From an uncultured Eubacteriales bacterium (GTDB taxonomy: Bacteria; Bacillota; Clostridia; Oscillospirales; Acutalibacteraceae): 64,000 nt of DNA. The translations under genes were made by a program, and so were the position numbers. The notes below the pieces were generated by a model. The model did no database searches, had not been told where the DNA came from, and was given only the letters and a program-made list of their open reading frames with translations. Below are positions 35,742-43,847 of this stretch, piece after piece. Position 1 is the stretch's first letter. Each line of letters starts with the position of its first letter. Location of the stretch: NCBI GenBank assembly GCA_934541115.1, contig CAKTDF010000002.1, forward strand, positions 124,001 to 188,000, written 5' to 3'.

Positions 35742-36493
35742 TAATTTCCCTCCGTTTCTGCACTTCTGTCCTTGTATACTCCGAGCGGATAATAGGGAAT
35801 CATGTTTTCTTCGAGCCACTTCAGAGCGTTCTGAGGAGTCATGCCCCAGTTTGTCGGACAGCTTGAAATGACTTCAATGAGTGAGAATCCCTTTTTGTCA
35901 ATCTGATTCTGAAAAGCCTTTTTTATTGCTTTTTTTGCCAACTTGACGTTTTTTACGTTATTGACGGCAACACGCTCAATGTATTCCGCACCGTCAAGCT
36001 GAGAAAGCATCTCACAGACCTTGACCGGATATCCGCAAAGGCTTACGTCTCTGCCATACGGTGAGGTCTGAGTAACCTGACCGGGCAGTGATGTCGGAGC
36101 CATCTGACCGCCTGTCATTCCGTAAATGGCGTTATTGACAAAAATCACCGTTATATTTTCATTTCTTGTTGCAGCATGAACTGTCTCCGCCATACCTATT
36201 GACGCGAGGTCACCATCACCTTGATAAGTGAAAACTATATTATCGGGATTTGCGCGTTTTACGCCGGTTGCAACGGCAGGTGCTCTGCCGTGGGCTGCCT
36301 CCACCATATCGCAGGCAAAATAGTTATATGCAAGAACAGCGCAGCCAACAGGGGCAATTCCGATGGTTTTGCCCTCGATTCCAAGTTCATCAATCGATTC
36401 TGCAACGAGACGATGAATAATTCCATGTGTACAGCCCGGACAATAATGAAACGGTACGTCCGTGAGGGACTTCGGTTTTTCAAAAACAACCAT
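35741..36493 (-). CDS. 2-oxoacid:ferredoxin oxidoreductase, beta (ThDP) subunit
   Basis: Binds thiamine diphosphate and the [4Fe-4S] cluster: HYCPGCTHGIIHR supplies cluster cysteines, GIAPVGCAVLAYNYF, TYQGDGDLASIGMAE is the ThDP-Mg motif (GDGD...), and NNAIYGMTGGQMAPT closes it. 250 residues. TAATG overlap with the alpha subunit gives translational coupling and equimolar production. Confidence 0.94.
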   Translation of the reverse strand: MVVFEKPKSLTDVPFHYCPGCTHGIIHRLVAESIDELGIEGKTIGIAPVGCAVLAYNYFACDMVEAAHGRAPAVATGVKRANPDNIVFTYQGDGDLASIGMAETVHAATRNENITVIFVNNAIYGMTGGQMAPTSLPGQVTQTSPYGRDVSLCGYPVKVCEMLSQLDGAEYIERVAVNNVKNVKLAKKAIKKAFQNQIDKKGFSLIEVISSCPTNWGMTPQNALKWLEENMIPYYPLGVYKDRSAETEGN

Positions 36494-37557
36494 TATTCTT
36501 TTCCTCCTTTGTCTGCGTTCTCAATCGCTTCAAGTACCTGTTTCGGCGATGGAATCATGCCACCAACGCGGTTGCAAAGTGTGACTGGACGTTTGCACTT
36601 GATTGCAAGTTCAATATCTTCAATCATCTGACCCATCGAAAGCTCAACGCTGATAAACGAGTGTACTTTGTCAGCAGCGTCAAGAAGTGCCTTTTTAGGG
36701 AACGGCCAAAGAGTGATTGGTCGAATAAGACCAACCTTTATGCCCTTTTTTCTTGCCTCAACAATTGCATTTTTGGAAACTCTTGCAGCAATGCCAAAAG
36801 CCACGACACATATTTCTGCATCGTCCATCATGAAACTCTCATACATTACTTCGTTTTCTTCAACTTTTCTGTATCTTTCAAAACGTTCAAAATTGAGTTT
36901 TTCAAGTTCTTCCGGAACAAGTGAAAGCGAGTTGACAATATTATGCTTTCTTTTACCCTTTGTTCCGGTAACTGCCCACGGCTTATCGTAGCTTGTTGCC
37001 TCAACCTTTTCAAGTGAAACGGGCTCCATCATCTGACCCATGGTTCCGTCTGCCAGAATCATAGAAGTCATTCTGTATTTGTCGGCAAGATCAAAGCCTT
37101 TAACAGTAAGCGATGCCATTTCCTGAACAGAAGCAGGAGCAAGAACAATCATTTTATAATCACCGTGTCCGCCGCCTTTTGTTGCCTGAAAATAATCGGA
37201 CTGACTCGGCTGAATGCCTCCAAGTCCCGGACCTCCGCGCTGAACATTGACAACAAGCGCAGGAAGATCCGAGCCTGCAAGATATGAAAGTCCCTCGCTT
37301 TTGAGTGAAATTCCGGGACTTGAAGAAGAAGTCATTACTCTTTTTCCGGCAGAGGAAACACCGTATACCATATTGATGGCAGCAACTTCACTCTCCGCCT
37401 GAAGAAAAACACCACCGATTTTCGGCATTCTCTTTGCCATGTAAGCAGCAACTTCAGTCTGCGGTGTGATAGGATAGCCGAAGTAAAAGCGGCAGCCGGC
37501 AAGAATTGCGGCTTCTGCAATTGCTTCATTGCCTTTCATAAGTACCTTATCTGTCAT
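36493..37557 (-). CDS. vorB: 2-oxoacid:ferredoxin oxidoreductase, alpha subunit (VorB-like)
   Basis: Pyrimidine-binding and transketolase-like C-terminal domains fused (354 residues): KGNEAIAEAAILAGCRFYFG, YPITPQTEVAAYMAKRMP, QAESEVAAINMVYGVSSAGK, TSSSSPGISLKSEGLSYLAG. This size and sequence match the subunit annotated VorB (3-methyl-2-oxobutanoate dehydrogenase) rather than the larger pyruvate enzymes. The complex converts branched 2-oxoacids to acyl-CoA, CO2 and reduced ferredoxin, reversibly. ATG at 37557 has GAGGTG. Specificity for branched acids is supported by ilvE and the T-boxes next door but not proven; 2-oxoglutarate or indolepyruvate enzymes are related. Confidence 0.88.
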   Translation of the reverse strand: MTDKVLMKGNEAIAEAAILAGCRFYFGYPITPQTEVAAYMAKRMPKIGGVFLQAESEVAAINMVYGVSSAGKRVMTSSSSPGISLKSEGLSYLAGSDLPALVVNVQRGGPGLGGIQPSQSDYFQATKGGGHGDYKMIVLAPASVQEMASLTVKGFDLADKYRMTSMILADGTMGQMMEPVSLEKVEATSYDKPWAVTGTKGKRKHNIVNSLSLVPEELEKLNFERFERYRKVEENEVMYESFMMDDAEICVVAFGIAARVSKNAIVEARKKGIKVGLIRPITLWPFPKKALLDAADKVHSFISVELSMGQMIEDIELAIKCKRPVTLCNRVGGMIPSPKQVLEAIENADKGGKE

Positions 37558-37567
37558 TTTCTGCACC

Positions 37568-37774
37568 TCACTTTTCAACCGTTATAACGCAATCAGGACA
37601 CATCGTTGCGCAGAAAGCGCAGCCGATACATTTGTCTTCGTCAGTAATTTCTGCCGGCGAATGTCCTTTAGAGTTGATTTTGTTTTCTGCAATCTGAATA
37701 AGATGCTTTGGGCATGCATCAACACAAAGTCCGCAACCCTTACACAGATTAGTTTCAAAAGTTACCTTTGCCAT
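37568..37774 (-). CDS. 2[4Fe-4S] ferredoxin-like delta subunit
   Basis: 68-residue protein with two cluster motifs, CKGCGLCVDACPKH and CIGCAFCATMCPD. It is the electron-transfer subunit of VOR/KOR complexes, feeding or draining electrons between the beta subunit and soluble ferredoxin. It sits 10 bases before the alpha-subunit start and 3 bases after the P-loop ATPase stop. Confidence 0.94.
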   Translation of the reverse strand: MAKVTFETNLCKGCGLCVDACPKHLIQIAENKINSKGHSPAEITDEDKCIGCAFCATMCPDCVITVEK

Positions 37775-37777
37775 TTT

Positions 37778-38443
37778 TCAACCTCCTAATATTGTCTTCT
37801 GCAGTGTCAACGGAAAAATATTCAAGCTATTATCAAACTGCTTTGAAAGATCATCGCGAACCGTAGTCATAACGAGCGGAAGAGATGAAATTTCGCACAG
37901 CTTTTCAACAAGTTGAAAAGTATCTTCAACGTACTTTTTCTCTGTCTGAGCCCCAACATTTGAATTATTGACTATTCCTGTAAAGCGAAGAGAACATGCG
38001 TTTTCAATTTCGCGCATGACCGCCAAAGCCTCCTCGGGAGTCTGAGTCAGCGGACGATAGAAATTCACAACAAACAGCATTTGAAAACTGCCGCTCTTTT
38101 CTATCAAAGGCGCGAATCTTCCAAGCGCTACGGCTCCCCTGTCATCACCGCCGATATCAAGAACAGAAAAGTTATCTTTTTTGCAAAACGGAGCATACAT
38201 TTCTGACGGTAGCGCCGGGATATCGAGGTTTGAAGCTGCATATGATGAGCAAATGAGCTCAATATCCTTAGCTTTCAACTCTTTTTCACTGTCCTTGGTT
38301 CTGAAATACGGGTTTACAATATCGAGATCGAGAATACTGACATTTTGATGTCGTTTTCTGAGCTCAAAAGCAAAATTGACCGCGATATTGGTTTTCCCGC
38401 TGCCGTAATGACCGCAAAAAACGGTAATCTGCTTATCTTCCAT
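37778..38443 (-). CDS. P-loop ATPase of the ParA/MinD/CobQ type, function unknown
   Basis: 221 residues. Walker A GHYGSGKTN (11-19) followed by FAFELRKRHQNVSILDLDIVN with the switch I-type Asp, and VLDIGGDDRGAVALG as Walker B/switch II. Such small ATPases accompany redox and metal-centre enzymes in anaerobes. I do not recognise a named family. It lies between an acyl-CoA synthetase (12 bases) and the VOR ferredoxin gene (3 bases), so it is clearly part of this operon; a maturation or reactivation role for the oxidoreductase is a guess. Confidence 0.72.
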   Translation of the reverse strand: MEDKQITVFCGHYGSGKTNIAVNFAFELRKRHQNVSILDLDIVNPYFRTKDSEKELKAKDIELICSSYAASNLDIPALPSEMYAPFCKKDNFSVLDIGGDDRGAVALGRFAPLIEKSGSFQMLFVVNFYRPLTQTPEEALAVMREIENACSLRFTGIVNNSNVGAQTEKKYVEDTFQLVEKLCEISSLPLVMTTVRDDLSKQFDNSLNIFPLTLQKTILGG

Positions 38444-38455
38444 TGCTTTTACTCC

Positions 38456-40738
38456 TTAAAGTTTTGCTCTGATAATCTTTCCGCTTGTGGTTTTTGGAAG
38501 TTCATTTCTGAATTCAACAATGCGCGGATATTTATAAGGTGCAGTATGAGTTTTAACATAAGTTTGAATTTCTTTTTTTAGTTGCTCTGTGCCCACGGTT
38601 CCGTTTGTCAGAACAATGCATGCTTTAACAACCTGCCCTCTGACTTCGTCCGGCGCAGCACAAACGCCGCATTCAAGAACATACGGAAGCTCCATGATAA
38701 CACTTTCAATCTCAAACGGTCCTATGCGATAGCCGGATGATTTGATAACATCGTCAATACGGCTGACATACCAGTAATATCCATCCTCATCACGCCATGC
38801 AACGTCTCCTGTGTGATACATTCCGTCATGCCACGCTTCGTTTGTCTGCTTTTCGTCGCCGTAATAGCCTGTGAACAACCCACACGGAGAACCATTATCT
38901 GTTTTGATTACAATTTCACCCGGCTCGCCGTCTTTTACACTCTTTCCGTCCGAATCAACAAGATCAACGTCATAAAGCGGCGTAGGTTTGCCCATTGAAC
39001 CGAGCTTATGCTTTGAACCAAAAAGATTACCGATTACGAGAGTTGTCTCGGATTGACCGAAGCCCTCCATAACTTTCAGTCCGGTAAGTTCTTCAAGACG
39101 CTTAAACACCTCGGGGTTTAAAGCTTCACCGGCAATAGTTGCATGTTCAACTGAAGAAAGATCATACTTTGTCAAATCTTCCTTAATCATCATTCGATAC
39201 ATTGTGGGAGGAGCACAAAATGTCGTAATGTTGTACTTTTTGAACATCGGCAAGATATCAGCAGCATCAAAACGGTCAAAATCATAAGCGAAAACCGCAC
39301 CCTCGCAAAGCCACTGTCCGTATAATTTACCCCACAGAGCCTTTGCCCAACCGGTATCGGAAATTGTCAGGTGAAGTCCGGTAGGGTCAACACAATGCCA
39401 ATAGTTTGCCGTTATAAAATGACCGAGAGGGTATTTATATGAATGCGCGGCAATCTTCGGATATCCTGTGGTACCGGATGTGAAGAACATGAGCATTAAA
39501 TCATCACCGCACGGTGTTGCATCCGTTCTGACGAACTTTTCACTGAACAGCGGATATTCGTCATCGAGCGAATGCCAGCCGTTCCGTTTTCCGTCTGTGC
39601 AGATTTTGACTTTAAGCGTCGGCGAGTCTTTTTGTGCTTTATCAACCTGTTCACAGATAAAATCTTCACCGGCGCAGACAATTGCCGAAACACCGGCAGC
39701 ATTAAAACGATATGAATAGTCATGCTCCTGCAAAAGGTTGCTTGCAGGGATAGCAATTGCGCCAAGCTTGTGAAGACCGAGAATTGCGAACCAAAACTGA
39801 TATCGCCGCTTCATTACAAGCATTACGCGGTCCCCTTTTTTGATTCCGAGACTTTTAAAATAATTTGCGCATTTTGCCGATTTCTCCTTCATATCCAGAA
39901 AAGTCAGGTCGGTCTCTTTCTTATCCTTGGAAATATGGAGCATTGCTCTCTTCTGCGGTGAACGTTCAGCAAGCGCATCAACAACATCAAATGCAAAATT
40001 AAATTTGTCTTCATTTTCAAAGCTTATTGACTCAAGTGCTCCGGAATCATTTTCAACCGGATGAATAAATTTGTGATATATGCGCTTGTTGGTTTTTATT
40101 CTCTTGATGTCTTTTTCATTTCGAAACTCTTCAACGGTTTCCTGCGTCCAGTTTGACGGATTAAGAACAATTGCGTAAAACTTACAGTTTTCACCGTCAA
40201 GAGCAATCATTCCGTGTGGTGTTGAGGAATCATAATACGCACAGTCTCCCTCGTGGAGAATTTCAGTATGTGTTCCTATCTGCAGCTTCATCGTGCCGCT
40301 TATAACAAGGTCACATTCCTGACCGACGTGCGTAGTGAGTTCAATATCGCGATGCAACGCCTCTTCACTGTATACACATTCAACATAAAGCGGCTCAGCG
40401 ATTCTGTTTCTGAACGCGGCGGCAAGGTTATAGTAATCCATGCCGTGTGCTCGTTCAATCCGCTGACCATCATCTTTGCGTGTAATTGTGTATGACTTCA
40501 GCTTAGGAGCCGAACCCTCAATTATTTCGGACACATCGACGCCGAAAGCAAGCGCGCATCGATACAAAAAAGCAAAGCTCAAATCGTGGCAGCCGTTTTC
40601 ACACTCAAGATACTCTTCGGTACTAACATCGGTCAGCATCGCCATTTTCTCCGGCGAAAAGCCAACGTCCTTACGCAGCTCTCTGATTCTTTCCGCCATT
40701 TCAATGATTTTCAAGTCAAGAGAAGTGATCGAATCCAT
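38456..40738 (-). CDS. HTH-cupin-acyl-CoA synthetase fusion (paralogue 1, under the first T-box)
   Basis: 760-residue three-part fusion. XRE helix-turn-helix about 10-75; cupin about 85-195 (TTHVGQECDLVISG, SSTPHGMIAL); complete AMP-forming acyl-CoA synthetase about 240-760 with FFTSGTTGYPK (418-428), EGFGQSETT, YHTGDVAWRDEDGYYWY, SRIDDVIKSSGYRIGPFE and the catalytic C-terminal lysine K754 in PKTTSGKIIRAKL. The synthetase should activate a short or medium acid with ATP and CoA; branched acids are inferred from context. The N-terminal half resembles HTH-cupin regulators and suggests ligand-sensed DNA binding by the same protein. Start has GGAGG 9 bases upstream. Operon leader: T-box at 40818-41103. 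Confidence 0.9.
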   Translation of the reverse strand: MDSITSLDLKIIEMAERIRELRKDVGFSPEKMAMLTDVSTEEYLECENGCHDLSFAFLYRCALAFGVDVSEIIEGSAPKLKSYTITRKDDGQRIERAHGMDYYNLAAAFRNRIAEPLYVECVYSEEALHRDIELTTHVGQECDLVISGTMKLQIGTHTEILHEGDCAYYDSSTPHGMIALDGENCKFYAIVLNPSNWTQETVEEFRNEKDIKRIKTNKRIYHKFIHPVENDSGALESISFENEDKFNFAFDVVDALAERSPQKRAMLHISKDKKETDLTFLDMKEKSAKCANYFKSLGIKKGDRVMLVMKRRYQFWFAILGLHKLGAIAIPASNLLQEHDYSYRFNAAGVSAIVCAGEDFICEQVDKAQKDSPTLKVKICTDGKRNGWHSLDDEYPLFSEKFVRTDATPCGDDLMLMFFTSGTTGYPKIAAHSYKYPLGHFITANYWHCVDPTGLHLTISDTGWAKALWGKLYGQWLCEGAVFAYDFDRFDAADILPMFKKYNITTFCAPPTMYRMMIKEDLTKYDLSSVEHATIAGEALNPEVFKRLEELTGLKVMEGFGQSETTLVIGNLFGSKHKLGSMGKPTPLYDVDLVDSDGKSVKDGEPGEIVIKTDNGSPCGLFTGYYGDEKQTNEAWHDGMYHTGDVAWRDEDGYYWYVSRIDDVIKSSGYRIGPFEIESVIMELPYVLECGVCAAPDEVRGQVVKACIVLTNGTVGTEQLKKEIQTYVKTHTAPYKYPRIVEFRNELPKTTSGKIIRAKL

Positions 40739-40817
40739 AATTATTTTCCTCCAATTTCTGCAAAGAAGAAAAATCGTCCCTTACTGTCAAAAGGATAAGT
40801 GAGCAAAACAGCAATCA

Positions 40818-40856
40818 AAAAAGCTCGTCTCAAGATGTAATATCTTGAGACGAGCG
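40818..40856 (-). terminator. T-box-controlled terminator 1
   Basis: Minus strand: 14-bp perfect stem GCTCGTCTCAAGAT / ATCTTGAGACGAGC followed by TTTTTT. It is the regulated terminator of the leader, alternative to the antiterminator containing 40871-40888. Confidence 0.93.
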
Positions 40857-41103
40857 TAATAAATTACTACCCGCGGTACCACTCAAATTGCGGTCAACGA
40901 CCGCCGCTCTTCGGGTTCAAACAAACCCTATGCCTTTACGCAGCATACACGAGAGGATTCTACTCGCTAAAAAGGCTTTCTTTCCTCCTGCTCGGGAACT
41001 ACATCAAAAAAACGCCTTTGCCGACTCGCACCAAACGCCGACTCTCTGAAAAAGGTTATGTCTAATTGAACTTTCCTTCAACGCTTTGATATTAAATTCG
41101 TTA
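40818..41103 (-). promoter_or_regulatory. T-box riboswitch 1, probable valine (GUA) specifier
   Basis: Leader RNA with all T-box landmarks on the minus strand: Stem I with AGAGAG and a distal loop closed by GUCGGC...GUCGGC (loop GUUUGGUGCGA), and the conserved T-box TTTGAGTGGTACCGCGGG (complement of 40871-40888) that pairs with an uncharged tRNA acceptor end. Aligning the specifier loop above the helix GGAA (41074-41077) / UUCC puts GUA (complement of 41001-41003) in the specifier position followed by G. This would read tRNA-Val(UAC). Class call is firm; the specifier is a hand fold. Confidence 0.9.
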
Positions 41104-41109
41104 AGTGGA

Positions 41110-41138
41110 TAATATCACATCTTTATTCAATTGTCAAG
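41110..41138 (-). promoter_or_regulatory. Promoter of T-box leader 1
   Basis: Minus strand TTGACA - 17 bases - TATTAT. The -35 begins 7 bases past the stop codon of the upstream paralogue; no terminator separates them, so read-through transcripts also enter this T-box. Confidence 0.85.
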
Positions 41139-41144
41139 TGTTTA

Positions 41145-43418
41145 TTAAAGTTTGTTTCTTATGATTTTGCCGCTGATAGTTTTTGGAAGCTCATCTCTGA
41201 ACTCAACAATTCGAGGATATTTATACGGTGCGGTATGTGTTTTTACATAGGACTGAATCTCTTTTTTGAGTTCTTCTGTGCCCTCGGTTCCACCTGTGAG
41301 AACAATGCATGCTTTAACAACCTGTCCTCTGACCTCATCAGGTGCGGCACAAACACCGCATTCAAGAACATACGGAAGTTCCATGATAACATTTTCGATT
41401 TCAAACGGCCCTATGCGGTAGCCGGAAGACTTGATAACATCATCAACGCGACTGACGTACCAGAAGTAACCGTCCTCGTCGCGCCACGCAACGTCTCCCG
41501 TGTGATACATACCGTCATGCCATGCTTCCTTGGTTTGTTTCTCATCTCCGTAATATCCCATAAAGAGACCGCAGGGAATGCCCTTTTCGGTTCTGACAAC
41601 GATTTCACCGGGTTCACCGTCCTTGACGGAGTTGCCCTCACTGTCAACAACATCAATGTCATATGTGGGAACAGCCTTGCCCATTGCACCCGGCTTTGGA
41701 CGGGTTCCGTAAAGATTTGCAATTGTGAGCGTCGTTTCTGTTTGACCAAAGCCTTCCATAATTGTGAGTCCGGTAGCCTTTTTGAACTGATTGAACACTT
41801 CCGGATTAAGAGCCTCACCCGCTGTCGTTGCATATTTGATTGATGACAAGTCATAAGCGGAAAGTTCCTTTTTGATGAACATTCTGTACATAGTCGGCGG
41901 GGCACAGAATGTTGTAATATTATACTTTTTGAACATCGGAAGAATTTCTGCGGCATCAAAGCGATCAAAGTCATAGGTAAATACAGAGCCTTCACACATC
42001 CACTGACCATAAAGCTTACCCCAAAGAGCCTTACCCCAGCCTGTGTCGGAAATTGTGAAGTGAAGTCCTCCCTCATGAACATAGTGCCAATATTTTGCAG
42101 TAATATAATGACCGAGGGCGTACTTATAGTTATGACAGGCAATTTTGGGATATCCGGTAGTACCTGAAGTGAAGAACATCAGCATGGGATCTTTACCGCA
42201 GGCAGTATCCTCGGTTCTTGGGAATTTTCCTCTGAACAGCGTATACTCCTCGTCAAAATCATGCCAGCCTTCACGTTTTCCACCGACAAGAATCTTTACG
42301 TCAAGGTCGCCGTAGTTTTCTGCAGCCGCATCGACATGGTCGGGAGTATTATCATCTGCAGTACACACAACAGCCTTAACGTGAGCAGCCTTGAAACGAT
42401 ATTCAAAGTCGTGTTCAAGAAGCTGATGTGTCGCCGGAATTGCAATTGCTCCGAGCTTATGTAAAGCGAGAATGGTGAACCAGAACTGATAATGGCGTTT
42501 CAGAACGACCATCACCTTATCGCCCTTTTTGATGCCAAGACTCTTGAAATAATTGGCTGTTCTTGCTGAAGCATGCTTCATATCCCTGAAGGTAAAGCGG
42601 CGTTCTGTCTTATCCTTTGAAACATGCAGCATTGCAAGCTTATTAGGCGTTTTATCGGCAATAGCGTCAACAACATCATAAGCAAAATTGAACTTATCTT
42701 CATTTTTGAATGTCATTGAAACCAGTCTGCCCTCGCCGTCTTCCTTTGCCTCAACAAAGTTTTCAACCGCAAGGGGGGCTTTTGCCGTTCTTGCTTCAAC
42801 AACTGTTTTTTGGATTTCTTTTTCTGTTACATTTTCATCGCCGGAGACAACGACTGCAAGGAAAAGGCACTCTTCGCCGTTGAGTGCAATCATTCCGTGA
42901 GGCGTTGAGCTCTTATAATAAATGCTGTCACCTTCCTCAAGAACCTCCGTGTGATCGCCGACCCTAACCTTGAGCGTTCCGCGCAGAACAAGGTCAAATT
43001 CCTGTCCGGCATGTGTAGTCGTGTGTATCGGTTTGTTTTGGAGTTCTTCGGAATATTCATATTTTACCCAATATGGTTCGGCAAGCTTGTTTCTGAAAAG
43101 AGGCGCGAGGTTGCTTATTTCAATTCCGTCCTCTTTTGCGGTTCGCGTACCCTGTCCTCTCCTTGTAACCGTATATGAAGAAAGGTGAGCGCTGTGACCC
43201 TCAAGAATATCGGTTATACCGATTCCAAAAGCAAGTGAACATTTGTGGATAAAGGTAAACGGAAGATCAACCTCACCGGATTCATAACGTGAATAAGTTT
43301 CAGCTGTAAGATTAGTTTTTTCTGCCATCTCCTGTGTTGTGAACCCAATGATTTCACGCATCTCGCGTATTCTTTCGGCAATGACCTTGATTTCTTCTGT
43401 TAGACCTGTGTTCTGCAT
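41145..43418 (-). CDS. HTH-cupin-acyl-CoA synthetase fusion (paralogue 2, under the second T-box)
   Basis: 757 residues, the same architecture as the gene at 38456-40738 with long identical blocks: XRE helix-turn-helix (GFTTQEMAEKTNLTAETYSR), cupin (TTHAGQEFDLVLRG, SSTPHGMIALNG), and AMP-forming acyl-CoA synthetase with FFTSGTTGYPK, EGFGQTETT, SRVDDVIKSSGYRIGPFE and K751 in PKTISGKIIRNKL. The two clearly arose by duplication together with their leaders. ATG at 43418 has GGAGG 8 bases upstream; the open frame to 43511 is leader. The Ile specifier of its T-box suggests 2-methylbutyrate as substrate; that is inference. Confidence 0.9.
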   Translation of the reverse strand: MQNTGLTEEIKVIAERIREMREIIGFTTQEMAEKTNLTAETYSRYESGEVDLPFTFIHKCSLAFGIGITDILEGHSAHLSSYTVTRRGQGTRTAKEDGIEISNLAPLFRNKLAEPYWVKYEYSEELQNKPIHTTTHAGQEFDLVLRGTLKVRVGDHTEVLEEGDSIYYKSSTPHGMIALNGEECLFLAVVVSGDENVTEKEIQKTVVEARTAKAPLAVENFVEAKEDGEGRLVSMTFKNEDKFNFAYDVVDAIADKTPNKLAMLHVSKDKTERRFTFRDMKHASARTANYFKSLGIKKGDKVMVVLKRHYQFWFTILALHKLGAIAIPATHQLLEHDFEYRFKAAHVKAVVCTADDNTPDHVDAAAENYGDLDVKILVGGKREGWHDFDEEYTLFRGKFPRTEDTACGKDPMLMFFTSGTTGYPKIACHNYKYALGHYITAKYWHYVHEGGLHFTISDTGWGKALWGKLYGQWMCEGSVFTYDFDRFDAAEILPMFKKYNITTFCAPPTMYRMFIKKELSAYDLSSIKYATTAGEALNPEVFNQFKKATGLTIMEGFGQTETTLTIANLYGTRPKPGAMGKAVPTYDIDVVDSEGNSVKDGEPGEIVVRTEKGIPCGLFMGYYGDEKQTKEAWHDGMYHTGDVAWRDEDGYFWYVSRVDDVIKSSGYRIGPFEIENVIMELPYVLECGVCAAPDEVRGQVVKACIVLTGGTEGTEELKKEIQSYVKTHTAPYKYPRIVEFRDELPKTISGKIIRNKL

Positions 43419-43468
43419 TGTTTTAACCTCCGAAAAAATATTTTTGACTCTTCCTTTGAAACGAGAAT

Positions 43469-43508
43469 ATAAAAGAACTCGTCCCAAAGATTTTTTCTTT
43501 GAGACGAG
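43469..43508 (-). terminator. T-box-controlled terminator 2
   Basis: Minus strand CTCGTCTCAAAGA / TCTTTGGGACGAG (one G-U) followed by TTCTTTTAT. Confidence 0.88.
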
Positions 43509-43740
43509 CAAAATAACTTAGCCCGCGGTACCACTCAAATTGCGGTCGAGACCGCCACTCTTCGAGCTCAAACAAGCTCTATGCATTAACGCAGCATTCA
43601 CGGAAGACATCTACTGACCGACAAGCGACGTTCGGGTCTTCAGCTCAGAAGTGATAGAAATTGAGAAATGTCAATATCGGGCTCACACCATATCCCGACT
43701 CGCTGAAAATACAATAATCTCTTCCGTCTTCGTCATAGCC
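43469..43740 (-). promoter_or_regulatory. T-box riboswitch 2, probable isoleucine (AUC) specifier
   Basis: Second T-box leader. T-box motif TTTGAGTGGTACCGCGGG on the complement of 43522-43539; distal Stem I loop AUAUGGUGUGA closed by GUCGGG/CCCGAU. The basal helix CGGAAG / CUUCUG sits directly below a bulge reading CUAUCA, giving AUC (complement of 43653-43655) followed by the expected A. This would read tRNA-Ile(GAU). The antiterminator domain is almost identical to leader 1. The transcript start is not defined; no consensus promoter is clear in 43770-43847. Confidence 0.9.
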
Positions 43741-43749
43741 ATTGAGATC

Positions 43750-43770
43750 GTTGACCGCAAAGCGGACAAC
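43750..43770 (-). repeat. Hairpin element upstream of T-box 2, copy A
   Basis: Minus strand GTTGTCCGC TTT GCGGTCAAC folds into a near-perfect hairpin 5' of Stem I. A closely similar hairpin lies at 49238-49263. Confidence 0.5.
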
Positions 43771-43847
43771 TACCACAGAATATTAAATTGTTAATGTATC
43801 ATGATAGAGACGGCTGAAACAGACCGCCCTTTCACACAAAAAAGAGT

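Noticed and set aside
38456..43418. The two synthetase fusions as assembly duplication
   Set aside because: The paralogues and their leaders differ throughout at nucleotide and protein level, including the Stem I region, so they are real diverged duplicates.
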